Source: Posidonia oceanica
Taxonomy: Eukaryota; Streptophyta; Magnoliopsida; Alismatales; Posidoniaceae
DNA: 64,000 bases
Direction of reading: 5' to 3'
NCBI GenBank assembly: GCA_037176725.1
Contig: JAZBRS010000039.1
Span: forward strand, 28,122,001 to 28,186,000
The position numbers and the translations under genes are program-made. Positions within the stretch are counted from its first letter, which is position 1, and the number at the start of each line of letters is the position of its first letter. The notes under the pieces were generated by a model. That model was not told the DNA's origin. It was given only the letters and a program-made list of their open reading frames with translations, and searched no databases. Below, in pieces: positions 28,508-40,581 of the stretch.

Positions 28508-30387
28508 TGGATGCTGGATGTGCCCGCGTCTTATGTAAGACGCAGGGAATCCATCGTCTAACACCCTTTAGCTCTTTGGGTGTTGGACGCTACCCAAGGC
28601 AGCATCCTACGTTGGACACTACTCAGGTAGGCATCCAACAAACTGGGACTGACAAAGTTTGATTTTGGAATTCCAAACGACTCCTAGGTGCAAATCCTTT
28701 TGTGCCCTCTGTCCTAAACTCATTTCCGGCCAAATCCCACGTCCCCTCGTTTCTACTTCAGCTGTTACACCCATGCAAACCAAATAAAAGAATTTTTCTT
28801 CCTCCATTGAAAGGTGGCACCCATATTTTCTGAGAGAAACCAGAGAAAACCATAGCCCAATTACACCCAAGTTCTCACACCTCCGGCCACCTCAAACCTT
28901 CCCGAAGCCTTGCCAAACAACCCCAGCCACCACAGTAGCCGTCTAAGCCATTGCAAGCTAGAGAAAGTCGCCAGTGTCAAGGAAGCAACACCAAAGTCAT
29001 ACACAGGTAAGTCTCCTCTTCTCTTAGCTTAGAATCCTTACTTCAACATCGTGGATGCTTGTTTCGATGTGTCTTATTCAAGTTTACTTGCATATGGTCT
29101 CTGTTTTGCCGCCATTTCTTAGCTCCAGCGATGGGTTCACTAGCACTAGGCCGACGGCCCACGAGTGTGTGGTGACCCACCCCTGAGTATGAGTTTTCCC
29201 ACATTGCATGGCCAAGACCTCCCACCAACCCTTCGATGTGCCCTCAAAGCGAGACTTGGGCTAACAGCCTCTCCCATGGCCGATCCACCCGAGTTCGTCG
29301 GCACAGTCCCATGGAGGACGGGGAGGAGCAGCCACTAGACGTTTTCCATTCCATTTGCATCCTTGACATCCTCTTGACCTTCCCGAGCCTCCACCATAAG
29401 CCCAAGCCGCGTACCATGGGTTCCTAGCCCTCCAATGACCGGAGAACCCATATGATTCCAGCAAGAGGCAAGTGGAGGTGGTTGGAACAATCCACATAAT
29501 CGTTTTCCATAATTTTTGCATGTTTATGCTGGTGGTTGCATGCTCTTGCTTAATCAGTGGCTATTTACAAGATTTGAATCGATTTGGATGTCTGATTATG
29601 CCATGAGATCAGTCGAGCTCTAGGAAGCTGTATCTGGTGCGTACTACGTAGGACACAGCTAGAGCATGCGTCCAACACCACTAAGTGTTTTTTACACCTT
29701 TTCAGTTTCAGAAATATCTTGATTATTTTTTATGTTTGATTCATGCCTACCTGCAAATATTTTAATTTATTCTTATCATGCTTCTTCCTTGTAAAACATT
29801 TTTAATATCTTGAAATAATTTTTCTCAATTCAAATCTCTGTCAGTGCATAGGGCGCTATGCATGTTGCGTCGTACGTATGACGCAGCCAATGCTAGCATC
29901 CTACACCTCTAATATGAAGTTCACTTGTTTTCCTTCATAGAAATGTTAAGATTATTTCTTAATGCTCAATACATGTCATGTACAGTCTATTTTGATTTAA
30001 CCCTATCATGATTCTATTGTAGAGGCATCTGATTTGAAATTATGCATTTTTCTCTGAATGTTATCCTAGAAACTGTTTTTGGGGTGTAGGACGTCCTACT
30101 GATTTGCGTCCTACATAGGACGCAAACATAGATTGCGTCCTACAATTCTGTCCAGATTTACAAATTTTCTTCAGTTCCTTTAATGAGTTTTTTTTGTCAA
30201 TATCTAAGGTTTGATGTTTGATGTCAGGGTATGTTTGATCTTATTACTCATCATATTTGTTTCATGGGATTATTTGATAAGAATTTAAATTACCTGCCTT
30301 GCCCCTGCTTAAGCATCTGTATTTTTTGTGTTCAACGTAATAGTATATTGCATCTTACATAGGACACTGGAATTCCCAGCATCCAAC
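28508..30387 (+). repeat. Palindrome clusters in the D LTR
   Basis: Clusters occur at about 28508-28640 (two) and at 29610-29677, 29845-29902, 30086-30143 and 30329-30387. The last four have palindrome centres at 29647, 29875, 30114 and 30358, that is, spacings of 228, 239 and 244 bp. The best copy reads GCGTCCTACATAGGACGC flanked by further GCGTCC and GGACG arms. Confidence 0.75.
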
Positions 30388-30407
30388 ACTTTTAGTCCCA
30401 GCCACTT

Positions 30408-30902
30408 TTGGCATCTAATCCCTCACTGGTCCTGCACTTCAGTTTTCCCACTGACGGGACCCTTGATGAGCAATATCAGAACATGATGGAGATGGCCCAG
30501 ACACTGCAAGGCATGGCTCTGTCTATTTGCCCACCCGTATTTCCAGTTACTCCTAAGGTCCAGTATCCTTTTTCTGTGTTCCAATCACACCCTACTACAC
30601 CTCCACCTCGGCCATCGCCCCAGCTTCTCACTACACCGGCGATGGGGGCGACATCCATGCCTTCAGCACAAACACCACTTAGTGCACAGTATCCACCTCT
30701 GGTATCTGGTGGCCAGCCCCTTGGGTTGGCTGGAGCATAGTACACATAGACCCTGCTGCCTGGCACCATAGCAGTGCAACAGTTGTTGCTCCCTCATTCT
30801 GCACCCTACACGGCACAGTCTTCGGCATATCCCTTTTTTGTGCCTCTGCAGGTCCTGCCTCCATCAGGCATACCACCTCCTTCAACACCATCACATGGGT
30901 AC
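30408..30902 (+). pseudogene. Element D gag, N-terminal part
   Basis: The reading LHFSFPTDGTLDEQYQNMME and MAQTLQGMALS aligns with LHFSVPTAETPEAQYQHLME in element C. A Pro-rich stretch with LLTTPAMGA follows. A TAG at about 30738 closes the frame; the reading resumes to PSHGY at the junction with element B. It continues after B at 41334. Confidence 0.75.
30898..30902 (+). repeat. Target-site duplication of B, left copy (GGTAC)
   Basis: GGTAC precedes the B LTR; GATAC (41334-41338) follows its end. One mismatch fits an aged duplication. The gag reading on both sides joins into one sequence across the site. Confidence 0.75.
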
Positions 30903-33650
30903 TGTTGACACCCCATTTTGACAGGCTTGATCAATTGGAAACTCCTGGTAGCTTCTGGATTCAAATCTGGGTCCAAACCTACACAATCCTTTTCATCTTT
31001 CTCCCCAAAACTAGCCCAAACTTGACCTAGAATTGCACCCCTTTCCCAAGCCCAAAAACTACCCAAAAACCATAGGAAAACTCACCATCCCCAACTTAGC
31101 AAACCTACCCAAGAACTCTCAAATTTTCAACCCAAAACCACTCCCAAAAACCCTAAAAAACCTAGGTAAAACTACCCTTTTTCTACACCTCTAAACCCTT
31201 CCAAAACTTTCCCAAAACTAAACCCAAACCCTAGGTCCAACACTAGAGACCCTAGGCCACACACATCCCAAGTTTCATCTCTTTCCAAAACTCCTAACCT
31301 CTTCATTTACCCAAATTATCCTTTTCTCTCTCCTAGATTATTCTTTCCTCACTCTGCTCTCTCTCCTGATTATCCTCCTTCTTTTCACCCCCTTCTCTCC
31401 CTTCTTCTAGCTTGACTGTGGGCCCCCTTGTGCTTCTATCTCTTCTCAATCTTATTCCTATTTTTATCTTATTTTTAGCATTTTCTTTGACTTTCAAAAA
31501 AATTGTTTCTTTCAACTCTTCCTTCTCCTCTTTACTCCTCCATTTCTCCCTTTTCTTCTTCCTTTTCCTTTTCTTTTCCTTTCTCTTACTAAATCCCTAA
31601 AAAAATCCTTAAAAACCTCTAAAACTCTAAAACAAAAGGAAAGCAAACCAAAACCCTAAAATAAATAATTAAAAACTTAAACAAACCATTAAAAACCAAA
31701 AACCAAACTAAATCTAGCTAAAATGGAAAACTAAGAATGCAACTTAAAAATGCAAAACAAACAAAAGGAAAATGCTTTAAAATCAAGGAAAAAACAAAAA
31801 TGTAATCAAAACAAGTAAAGTAAAATCCTATTAAAAAACAATCAAGAAAACAAATCCTAAGAAGAAAGAAAACAATTAAGAAAACATTAAGACAACTACT
31901 TAAGAAAAAGAGAAACTTAACAATCCTAAAAAGAAACAATTTGAAAACTTAATTAAAAAATATAATAAAAACAAACAATCGAAAATCTAAAAACACTTAA
32001 TCAAAACTTAACAAAAAAACTTAACTAAAAAATATTAAAAGAAATTAACAAACAAAATCAAATCTAAAAGGAAACTTAAACAAAACCCTAAAAAGACTAA
32101 AATCAAAAATCTAAAACTCACCCTAATTAATTTAAAAAAAAACTTTAAAAAAAATCCTAATTAACATCCCAAGTATTTAACAAGAAAAACATAATTAAAA
32201 AACAACTTAAAAGACTTAACAAACATTTAGACAAAATCAAAAACAAATCAAAAACAAAGAAAACCCTAAAAACCCTAATCAAAACTAAGTCTCTTTAAAC
32301 CTAATTAACCAATTAAAAACAATCATTAAAAACCAAACTAAAATCCTAACTGAAACACAACTACCTTAAAAACATTTTCAAATCTTTTCTATTTCTATTC
32401 TATTTTTATTGTATTTTAATTTTTTCTTCCTTTTCTTCCTTCCTTTTTCTTCTTCGTCCTCTCTTCTTCATTCTTTTCCATTTTTTTCCTTTCTTTTCTC
32501 TGGCCCAGTCCGGCCCGTTAGCCCTCACCACCTTACTTCTTCCTTTTCTTTCTTTTTTTTTCTTTTTTCTTTTGTGCGCAGGCCCGGCCCGCAGACTGCC
32601 TTCTTCCTCCTCTTCCCTCCTTCTTCTTCTTCTTCCTCCACAGTTCCTCCCGCCAGTCTCCCTCTCCTCTTCAAAAATTTTTGATTTCTCTTCCTTCCCG
32701 ATCACCTCAGCCTCCAGCTCATCTCCACCTCTCTCGCGTCTCAATAGGATCTCCGGGAGCATTCAATGCGCGTCGCCTCCGGCCGTCCTTGTTGCTGACA
32801 GCTGCAGCTCCCGCCGGTGGAATTCGAATTCCATTGCACGCTTCTCCTCCGAGCAGCTGATAAAACCCACAGCATCCTCCTCCTTCATCGCCTTTTGGTC
32901 GTCCCGAGAGAGAGAGAGCATCCAGAGCACAGAGAGCCACCCAGAATCCCCTCCTCTTCCACTAAAATCGAGCCCCCTTCTTCCTCCTTCATTTCATCCC
33001 AATCAGAGCACCCAACTCCCATCAAACCACCTTCAATTTTCGTCCCCAAATCCAACCAAACCACCACCATTACAGCCCTCCATTCAGCACCCAAATCCGC
33101 CCTGCAACCACCCTTCAGTTCCTCAAAACCCAAAATAGAACCCATCACCTCCACCTTCTAGAATTTCCTCCCATTCCGTCCCCAGAATTCCTCCAAACTC
33201 CGTCCAGAAACTCACCTGAACTCCACCTTCCAGAACCCCTAAACCATCAGCCAGACAACTCTCCACAGCTGGAGCCATCCACAGCAAACACCTCTGCCTT
33301 TTTCTTTCAGAAAATCAACCCAGCAGCTCTCTTCTTCTCCAGCCCCTTCCCGACCCTCCTAAGCATCCACACACACTCACGAACCCTCCAGAAGTTCACC
33401 GATGCCCTCCAACCGATCCAGAGAGCAGCAGACACGTCCCCCCACCTCAGGCGACTTCTCCTGTACCCACTGAAGCGATTTTCCTCTCCGGACTGCGAAG
33501 CTTCACTCCATGCGTCCAGGAAGCACCGGAGGACTCCGTGGAACTGATTCCGACCTTCGCAAGCCACCGGAGATATTCGCAACGCCCGGTCGAGCCTCGC
33601 CGGCATCCACTGAAGCAGCTCACGTCGGGGGAACATCTCAGCCAGCAAAA

Positions 33651-33665
33651 TAGGTAATTTCCTTT
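33651..33665 (+). promoter_or_regulatory. Splice-donor-like site in the B LTR
   Basis: TAG|GTAATT with the GT at 33654 is followed by TTCTCGGTAGCTT, which corresponds to the CTTCCCTTAGCT of A and C. A possible acceptor (CTGTGTCAG) ends at 37867, about 190 bp before the gag start. Confidence 0.4.
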
Positions 33666-34119
33666 CTCGGTAGCTTAATTCTCTCCCCCTCTTGCTTTTC
33701 CACCCCTCAGATAGGGGTTCTTCTCCCTCTTTCATCGGGTCAGCACCGCCGCTGACCCGTCTTCTCCGGTGAGCTCAAAGCTCGCCTCGCCGCTCCAGTC
33801 ACTGGAAAGCATCACCGAGGATCGTCCGAGCTCCGCAAAGCTCCTAGGAGCGCAGCCCTGCCTTCAGATCGCATCCTCGACGTCCCAATCGCCCGATCTA
33901 TTTCAGAATCCCCTGTCAACCTCCGTCGCCTTCTCCGGCCATCCTCAGGCAACGTCACAGCCCTCCGACGCCTTGCCGACCTCCGCACGGCTTCGGAGCA
34001 GGCCGCCGCCGCACCAGTGCGTCCTCAGCAGCCCCCATTCCTCCCCTCCGGCCACTGGTAGCAATCTGCTACAGTGGCCGTTCTTCTAGCTTTCTACTAT
34101 GCATTTATTTTTCTTTGCT

Positions 34120-34990
34120 TAGCTAATTTGCCACTAAATTGCATTTTCAGTCCCTGTTCTTACTTTATTACATTCTAGTCCTACCTCTGTTTAAGATTCA
34201 TTTAATTCCGAATTTAAATCATATGAAATTGTATGAAAAATCTAAAAAACTGCCTAATTACATGTTAGTCCTTTTGCTGTGTTTTCTTTTAATGTTTATT
34301 TTAGTTCAGGCCCTCTGGTTTTCCATTTTTGCATGTTAGTCCTTCAATCAATAATCTGATTTAATGCTTATATTTTACCTTAGTAAATTGCATTTTTAAA
34401 CCCTGTTGTTTTCCTCATTTGCACTTTAGTCCTCTATTCTGTTAATTTATGCATTTATTTTCCAATTTTTCTTACTGCATTGCATTATTTCCCCCATACT
34501 TTCTGATTTTTGCATATAGGTCCTTCATTAATGCACAGCATACATTTAAATGCATATTTTGCTTACAAAATTGCATTTTAGACCTTGCATGTTTTAAAAT
34601 TGCATATAGGTCCTCTGCATGCTTATAAAACTCATTTAAATGCATATTTTTGCTTATAAAATTGCATTCTAGACCCTACATATTTAAAAATTGAAAATAG
34701 GTCCTCTGTTTGCATTCTCAAACCATGTAGACCACTGTTTTGCTTACAAAATTGCAGTTTAGACCCTGCATATTTCAAAATTGCATGTTAATCCCCCATA
34801 TGATTTCAAAACTTATCCTAATGCATGTTTACCTTGTAAAATTGCATTTTGCAAAATTGCACTCAGACCCTCCAGTTTCCAAAAACCTTGCATCAAAGCT
34901 CCCTAACTTTTCCAAATCTTTGCATTTAGATCCCACTTTTTCAAAAATTGCACATAAGTTCCCATGTTTTCTGAAAAATCATCCCTAGGT
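34120..34990 (+). repeat. TTGCAT..TAGGTCC repeat array in the B LTR
   Basis: More than ten diverged units of 50-65 bp are made of AAATTGCATTTTAGACCCTG and AATTGCATATAGGTCCTCTG halves. The C LTR has the same array (55000-55710). Confidence 0.75.
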
Positions 34991-35744
34991 ATTTTCTTGC
35001 ATTTCTGCATGCATTGCACTCATGCATTCTTGCATTTGGCATTCCTGCACACACTTAAACACACTTAGCTCCCACTTACATGGGAGGACCTGCTGTGCAC
35101 ATCCCTAGGACCTCCTGTACACCTAGATCCATTCTTCTCCCCTATTCTGGCCCCTCTGCCTTGAAACTGGGATATCTTCAGATCCGATCGTTGGATCTTC
35201 TCAACCAAGCTGCCTGGACGACCCCGACGGAGCGCTCTTCAGTATGGACCAAGCAGTTTTTAGATCAGGCTTCAGATTTCCAAGGTAAGTCCTTCAGAAC
35301 CCTTGCACAGCATTCATTTGCACACTATTTGCATTGTAGGCATTGTTTTTGCTTTCTGATTTCTTGAGCATGTAGAATAGGACTTCCTCTTCTTATCTAT
35401 CGACTCTGTCTCCTCTTTTCGTGTACTCCCAGTGCTTTGTGTTGCGTTTCCCTTGGATTCACCACTAATTGTGACTTTCTTCCCCCTTTTCCACGATCCG
35501 ATCGCATCGCGAGCTCTTGGCAGCGTGCAAGACACATCATGGGACATTTTGGTGGGAAACAGTCATAAAGCGGTGGTAATCCCTCCACTTGCTTCTCTTC
35601 CCCTTTGTAGGTCTTCACACCTGCTTTGCGTGATCTTTAAACAGTGTCTGTTCTCACACACGCACTGTTTGCCTCCCTTTTTGCTTCTCCTGTCCTTTTT
35701 CCTTGCATTTGCATCTGCATGGCTTTATCGATATTTTATTTCGC

Positions 35745-35960
35745 CTGTTTTGGCACCGTTTTGCGTGTCTGCTTTGTCTTTGGCACCGTTTTACATGCCC
35801 GCTTCGCTTTTGGCACCGTTTTGCGTGCCCGCTTCGCTTTTGCATCGTTTTGCGTGCCTGCTTTGTTTTCTTGTACTGTTTCGCGTGCCGCTTTGTTTTC
35901 CGCACCGTTTTGCATGCTGGCTTTGTTTTCTAGCATCGTTTCGGATGCTGCTTCTGTTTC
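35745..35960 (+). repeat. Minisatellite in the B LTR
   Basis: Units of about 27-30 bp of the form TTTTGGCACCGTTTTGCGTG followed by CCCGCTTCGC repeat about eight times. Homologous arrays lie in the A and C LTRs at the same position relative to the 3' module. Confidence 0.8.
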
Positions 35961-36664
35961 TCACGTCATTTTGCGTGTCATGTGCCGTTTTCTCTTGCAT
36001 GTCGCTTGCACTGCTTGGTTTTACTGTCGTTTTGTTTTTCCGTCTGCATTTGCGTATAGGGCAGTGATGCTTACTGCCTGGAGTTCTCACGAGCTAGGTC
36101 TCGACCGGTTCGGAACACAGACAGCGTTGCTGAGCATTTAGAGTGCACGTTTACTTTCCTGCATTGCATCCCACCACTTAGAGCATACCTTTGAGCATTC
36201 ATTGGCATTTAGGCATTCAAACCTGCATTCTCCTGCGTATGCGAGCGTAAGCCTAGAAAGACCGATTCTCGGGCGTGTCGGGGGTGCCTAACACCTTCCC
36301 CGCATGTAACAGGAGTCCTTGCCCAGTCTTTTGGCCTGCAATGACCATATTGCCCTTATCCTAGGCATGAGTCTTCTCATTTGCATTTGTTTTCCTTTGC
36401 ATTGCTCTGCTTTGCATCCTTTGCTTGGTTTTACGTGTTAACTCATGCATTACCCCAGTTTTCCTTGTCTCCTGATAATAGACATGGTGGCGACTCTGAA
36501 TTGTCTTATCTTCTTCTTTTCTTATCTTTTCTCCCTTGTTTTAAGTGTTTTCGAGTTGAGCCCTCCTCCTCGGACGTGGCCGCTTGTAGTGAGCCTGATT
36601 CCGATCGGTGCACGCGAGCTTCTGGCAGTGTGCATGGACGATCTGAACACCGGGATTACTACAG

Positions 36665-36682
36665 TAGCAACTTTGCTGGGGA
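36665..36682 (+). other. B primer-binding site (degraded)
   Basis: TAGCAACTTTGCTGGGGA lies one base after the LTR. Relative to C (TGGCGACTCTGCTGGGGA) it has two G-to-A changes and one C-to-T change. Confidence 0.7.
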
Positions 36683-38052
36683 TAGCAGACTCCGGCTTTC
36701 GCCTTGACTTTCGCTCGCTTAGGATTTGCTTTCTTTGTTTGCCTTTGTGCCCTTTGTCTGCTTTTGCTCGCCGCTTTCGCAGTTCTGCTTGCTTTTGTCT
36801 GCCTCTTTGCCTGTTTTGGTCGCTCTTCTGTGCGAACTCCTAGCAAGTCGCCTTGTGGTTACTTTGCTTAGGTTTTGCACCCCCCTCGGCTGCTTTTGCC
36901 TTGGTTTTTGCTATGTTTTGCTCTACTTTGTCCAATTTGCTTGTTTACTTGCCTGTTTCCTTGCATGTGCTCTTATTTGCTTTACAGTTTGCCTGTCTTT
37001 ATCTTTCTTTATCTTGCTTACTTATTATTGCTTTACTTCTTGCACAATGCATGTCTACATACTTGCTTGGCAACAATGCATGCTTTTTGAATGATGAATG
37101 CTTTCTTTTACACATTTGCTATGTCACTGCACACGCACATGCCCTGTATACATGCCTTTTGACATGGTGAATGCTTTCTCTTCACTATCATGCTCACGAA
37201 CACTCACACATGCCATGCACCTACCTTTTGCTGTGTTCTATGCTGTTTGCCTGCCATACTTGACTGATTTTCTTCCCTTTTGCACATGCCATGCCTAGGA
37301 TAGTAGAGACTGTTTGCTCTCCCAGTGGTTAACTAAAAGTGGCAAGTAAAAAGAACTTCTAGGAGCAACTAGAGACTTCAAACAATCCTTCACCCCCTTG
37401 GGTTAATAAAATGCGCAAGATAAAAAACTTTAAGCATTTGCATAAGCATCATATAGGGCATGCATTCTTCTCATCTGAGTCCACATACTAGTTTGCGAAG
37501 GATGGTCCCGACCTCTTGTTCCACCGCTTTTGGCGTGGGCCAAGTCGGTTGGTCTGTCCCCCCTTGCCCAGAGGTCGTGTTGGTGTAGTGGAGTGTACTG
37601 CCCACGCTTTGGCAGGGTCAGGGCCATCAACGCACCACCCTATTATTTCCTCAGCTTTGGCTAAGAGTTTGACAGGGAGCCTACTTTTTCTGACCTGAGT
37701 TGGTGACTTGTACACCTGGGGATACCCGAAGTAGACCACCTACTAGGACACACTAGATAGGTGAGGGGGGCATACTAGAAAGCGTACATATCATTCATGC
37801 CATCTAACTTAACTCATTTGCATCTATCTTTCAGTTTCTAATCCTTATTTGTCTCTGTCTGTGTCAGCAGTGATCGGTAAGCGAGTTCTCTTTGATGGAG
37901 CTTGAGTACCGTCCCTTTCTGACACCCCTGTTGCGACCTTGTTCGCGACCATTCCCCCTTCCTAGCTATCCGCCTTTGCGACGATAGCTCCTATTAGGAA
38001 TTGCCATTTGCATACCCGTCGCAGCCCTATTCTCACACGCTCTAGGTCAGCA
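36683..38052 (+). other. B untranslated leader
   Basis: Noncoding. It contains the conserved block (37460-37650) shared with A1, A2 and C, and a GGTTAATAAAA motif near 37400 that is also present in the others. Confidence 0.6.
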
Positions 38053-40581
38053 ATGGCCCAGTACGTCAGTGAGCCTCTCATTACTCCTGTCACAGAGGGT
38101 GTTTCCGCTCCGGCCCCTCCGGTTGCTCCTTCTGCCCCTTTTGTACCCCCTCCGATGCCAGGGTTTCCCCCTGATGCCTCTAGGATCTCAGTATGTCCCG
38201 GGACACTGGCAAGCATCTCTTCCTCTGGATCCAGTCGTCGAGTCTATCTTGATGACCGTTATTCGTGTTTCGGAGACGCCATTGCCCCCTCCTTCCCAGG
38301 GATACGTTGCCTTTGACATCCCTCCTACCACTGCTGTGACTTTCGCTATAGCACCTACCCCCCCAGACAGTTTGTGTCTGTGCCATTTGCCTCTCAATCC
38401 TCGCCGGCACTGCACTTCAGTGTTCCTGCTGACGGAACGCCTAAGGCTCAGTACCAGCACCTGATGGAGCTTGCCTAGAGACGGCAGGGCATGGCTCTAT
38501 TAGTTCGACCTTCCTATGCTCCTGTCGTTCCTGAGGTTCCTTTGAGGCCAGTTCCTGCATTTCATGCATCTACCTCTACACCTCCGCCTCGACCATCGTC
38601 TCAACTGCTCACGGTTCCGACGACGGGGGCCCATTTACCGCCTCCTTCTGCACAACACTTAGCACAGCATGCTCCTCTTCCCCCTGGTGGTCAGTCCTTC
38701 TGACTGGCTAGAGCCCAGTACCCTACTGGCTCGCTGTCCGGCACCCCACCTGTACAGCAACTGGTGCTCTAGCATCCTACCCCTCCCACAGCACAGCATG
38801 TCCTCTACCCTCCTCCCTTGCATCAGGCCCAAAACCTTGCATTCATCCCTGCATACACAGTTCCGCAGCACAGATGCGCCAGCCATCCCGTTGCTCCACC
38901 AGGCGACGCTATGGTTGATCCGGAGGAGAACTTAGGTGCGACCCATTTGGCATATGTGCTCACTACCCCTACCGATCCCTCTCCTATGGCAGCAAATCCA
39001 GACCCCATCAACAACCGGATGGACATCTTGGAGAAGACACTACGACTAGTGCAGGGTACTGAGCACCAGACCTACCAATTTCGGGACCTCTGCTGCTTTC
39101 CAGAGGTGGGACTCCCTCCGAAGTTCAAAATCCTAGACTTCGAAAAATACAATGGTAGGGGCTGCCCCGTAGCACACCTGAAGGCGTATTGCGGTGATCT
39201 CGCTCAGCTTCAGGCTGACGAGAGGTTGCTGATCCGCCTGTTCCAAAAGAGCTTGACTGGGCCGGCGCTGAAGTGGTTCACATCGCTTGATATGTCAGCC
39301 ATCAAGACTTGGAACGACCTCAGTCAGGCGTTCCTGGAACAGTACTCCTTCAACCTCGATCTAGTCCCAAAGCAGGCGGACTTGATTGCAATTAAGCAGA
39401 ATTCCAGCAAGCCGTTCGGGGAGTACGTCGGCCGCTGGCGCACCCTTGCTTCATAGGTCCGAGATAGACACTCTGACGAGGAGTCTATTGAGATGATTAT
39501 CAAAGGGGCGCAGCCATCTCTTGGAGCTCTGCTTAGCATCCAGCCAGTCACTACTTTTGCAGCACTTATCTAAGCTAGAGCGTGCGTGGAGAGTTCTTTG
39601 TAGAGTGGCAACTTCCCAGCTCTCTCTGTGTTCGCAAAGCAGGCTGCGATCAGCAGTAATAGTGCCAACAGCAGCACCTCCAATAACAACAGCGGCAGCA
39701 GCAACAACCGTCCAAAGAAGAAGGACTCGCCGAAAACCGCTGTTGCATTCGTCGACTCTCCTGCTGTGCCTGTTCACTTGCCATCCTGGCCTACCCCTGC
39801 TCAGATGGTGTATGCTCCTACACCTAGGAATCCACCCACACCACAGATCACAACCACCGCTAGACCGGTCTACCCCGCCGCACCGGTTCAGCAAGGCTCA
39901 TACCAGAGGCAAAGAAGGCCACCCACTGAGAAGCGGAAGTTCGCCCCACTGGTGGAACCACTCACGGTCATCTTGTCGAAGGTTGCATCGCTCCTGAAGT
40001 TCCCGGAGGTTCGCTCGCCCCCAAATCCTTTGCCGCATTGGTTTAAGGCGAACCTCTTCTACAATTTCCATCGAAGCATCGGGCATTCGACGGACAATTG
40101 CTACTCCCTGCGGAACGCAATTCAAGACCTAATCGAATCGGGAATGATTGTGATTAACACGCACGAGGCATCCACTCAAGCACACCCACATGCATCTGCA
40201 CATTCAGCTGTTCCCCCTCATTCTGGCATCATCCACCAACCTCTACCGGAGCACACTTATTCGGGAGGGGCAGGAACCTCAGGCATTCACTCTGTCTTCC
40301 CTTCTAGGCCTACTACCTCTGTCATAGACTCTTCTGATCTTATTTCTGATATCTCTGAGCCTTTCCCTATCAACCTCTATCTCGTGGCAGTTGCTGGCTC
40401 CGAGTCGGGAGTTCACATGATCCGACCGCATGCCAGGCCGGAGCGCCCCTTCGCGCCCCCTACTGTGCTTCCTCAGGCTCAACCCCCTGTACATCTCCTA
40501 GCTAGGGCCCAGCCTAGATCCCCTGTCCACCTCTTAGGGCGGCCTCAGCTAGAATCCCCTATACATCTTCTAGGCAGACCT
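38053..40581 (+). pseudogene. B gag, degenerate and truncated
   Basis: The start MAQYVSEP is chosen because it is the Met shared by A1, A2 and C. Compared with C there are two frameshifts, one near 38175 (bases missing) and one in a C run at 38358-38365. Stops occur at 38476 (TAG), 38701 (TGA), 38770 and 39454 (TAG), 39571 (TAA) and 39601 (TAG). The capsid core is at about 39070-39600 (KYNGRGCPVAHLKAYCGDL, LTGPALKWFTSLDM) and the zinc-knuckle-like motif at 40050-40110 (FHRSIGHSTDNC). The reading ends at a deletion junction, after which LTR sequence is translated by chance to 40707. Confidence 0.85.

Larger units (their letters stand above)
28131..30390 (+). repeat. Element D LTR, 3'-truncated
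   Basis: The LTR starts TGTAGACACCCCGATTTT. Positions 28200-28480 hold CCTAAACCTAAGCC-type runs. A consensus splice donor CAG|GTAAGT lies at 29007. From 29600 on, units of about 240 bp repeat, each with a palindrome cluster whose core is CCTACRTAGG instead of the A family's CCAACGTTGG. The LTR breaks off before the conserved 3' module. Confidence 0.7.
30903..36663 (+). repeat. B 5' LTR (5761 bp)
   Basis: The LTR starts TGTTGACACCCC and ends TTACTACA. Order: C-rich start, A-rich block (31600-32380), T/C-rich block (32400-32700), GC-rich promoter or 5' UTR-like part (32700-34090), TTGCAT/TAGTCC array (34120-34990), GTTTTGCGTGCC minisatellite (35745-35960) and the conserved Tat 3' module (36050-36330). 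Open frames in the GC-rich part are not shared with the C LTR and are taken as chance. Confidence 0.88.

Noticed and set aside
32572..33161. Ser/Pro-rich open frames in the B LTR
   Set aside because: The C LTR has different peptides at the homologous position and several overlapping frames are open; compositional artefact.
37395..37415. AATAAA in the leaders as a poly(A) signal (also in A1, C and F)
   Set aside because: Poly(A) addition in the leader would end transcripts before gag; plant signals are loose and AT-rich DNA gives such matches by chance. The conservation of GGTTAATAAAA is noted but not interpreted.
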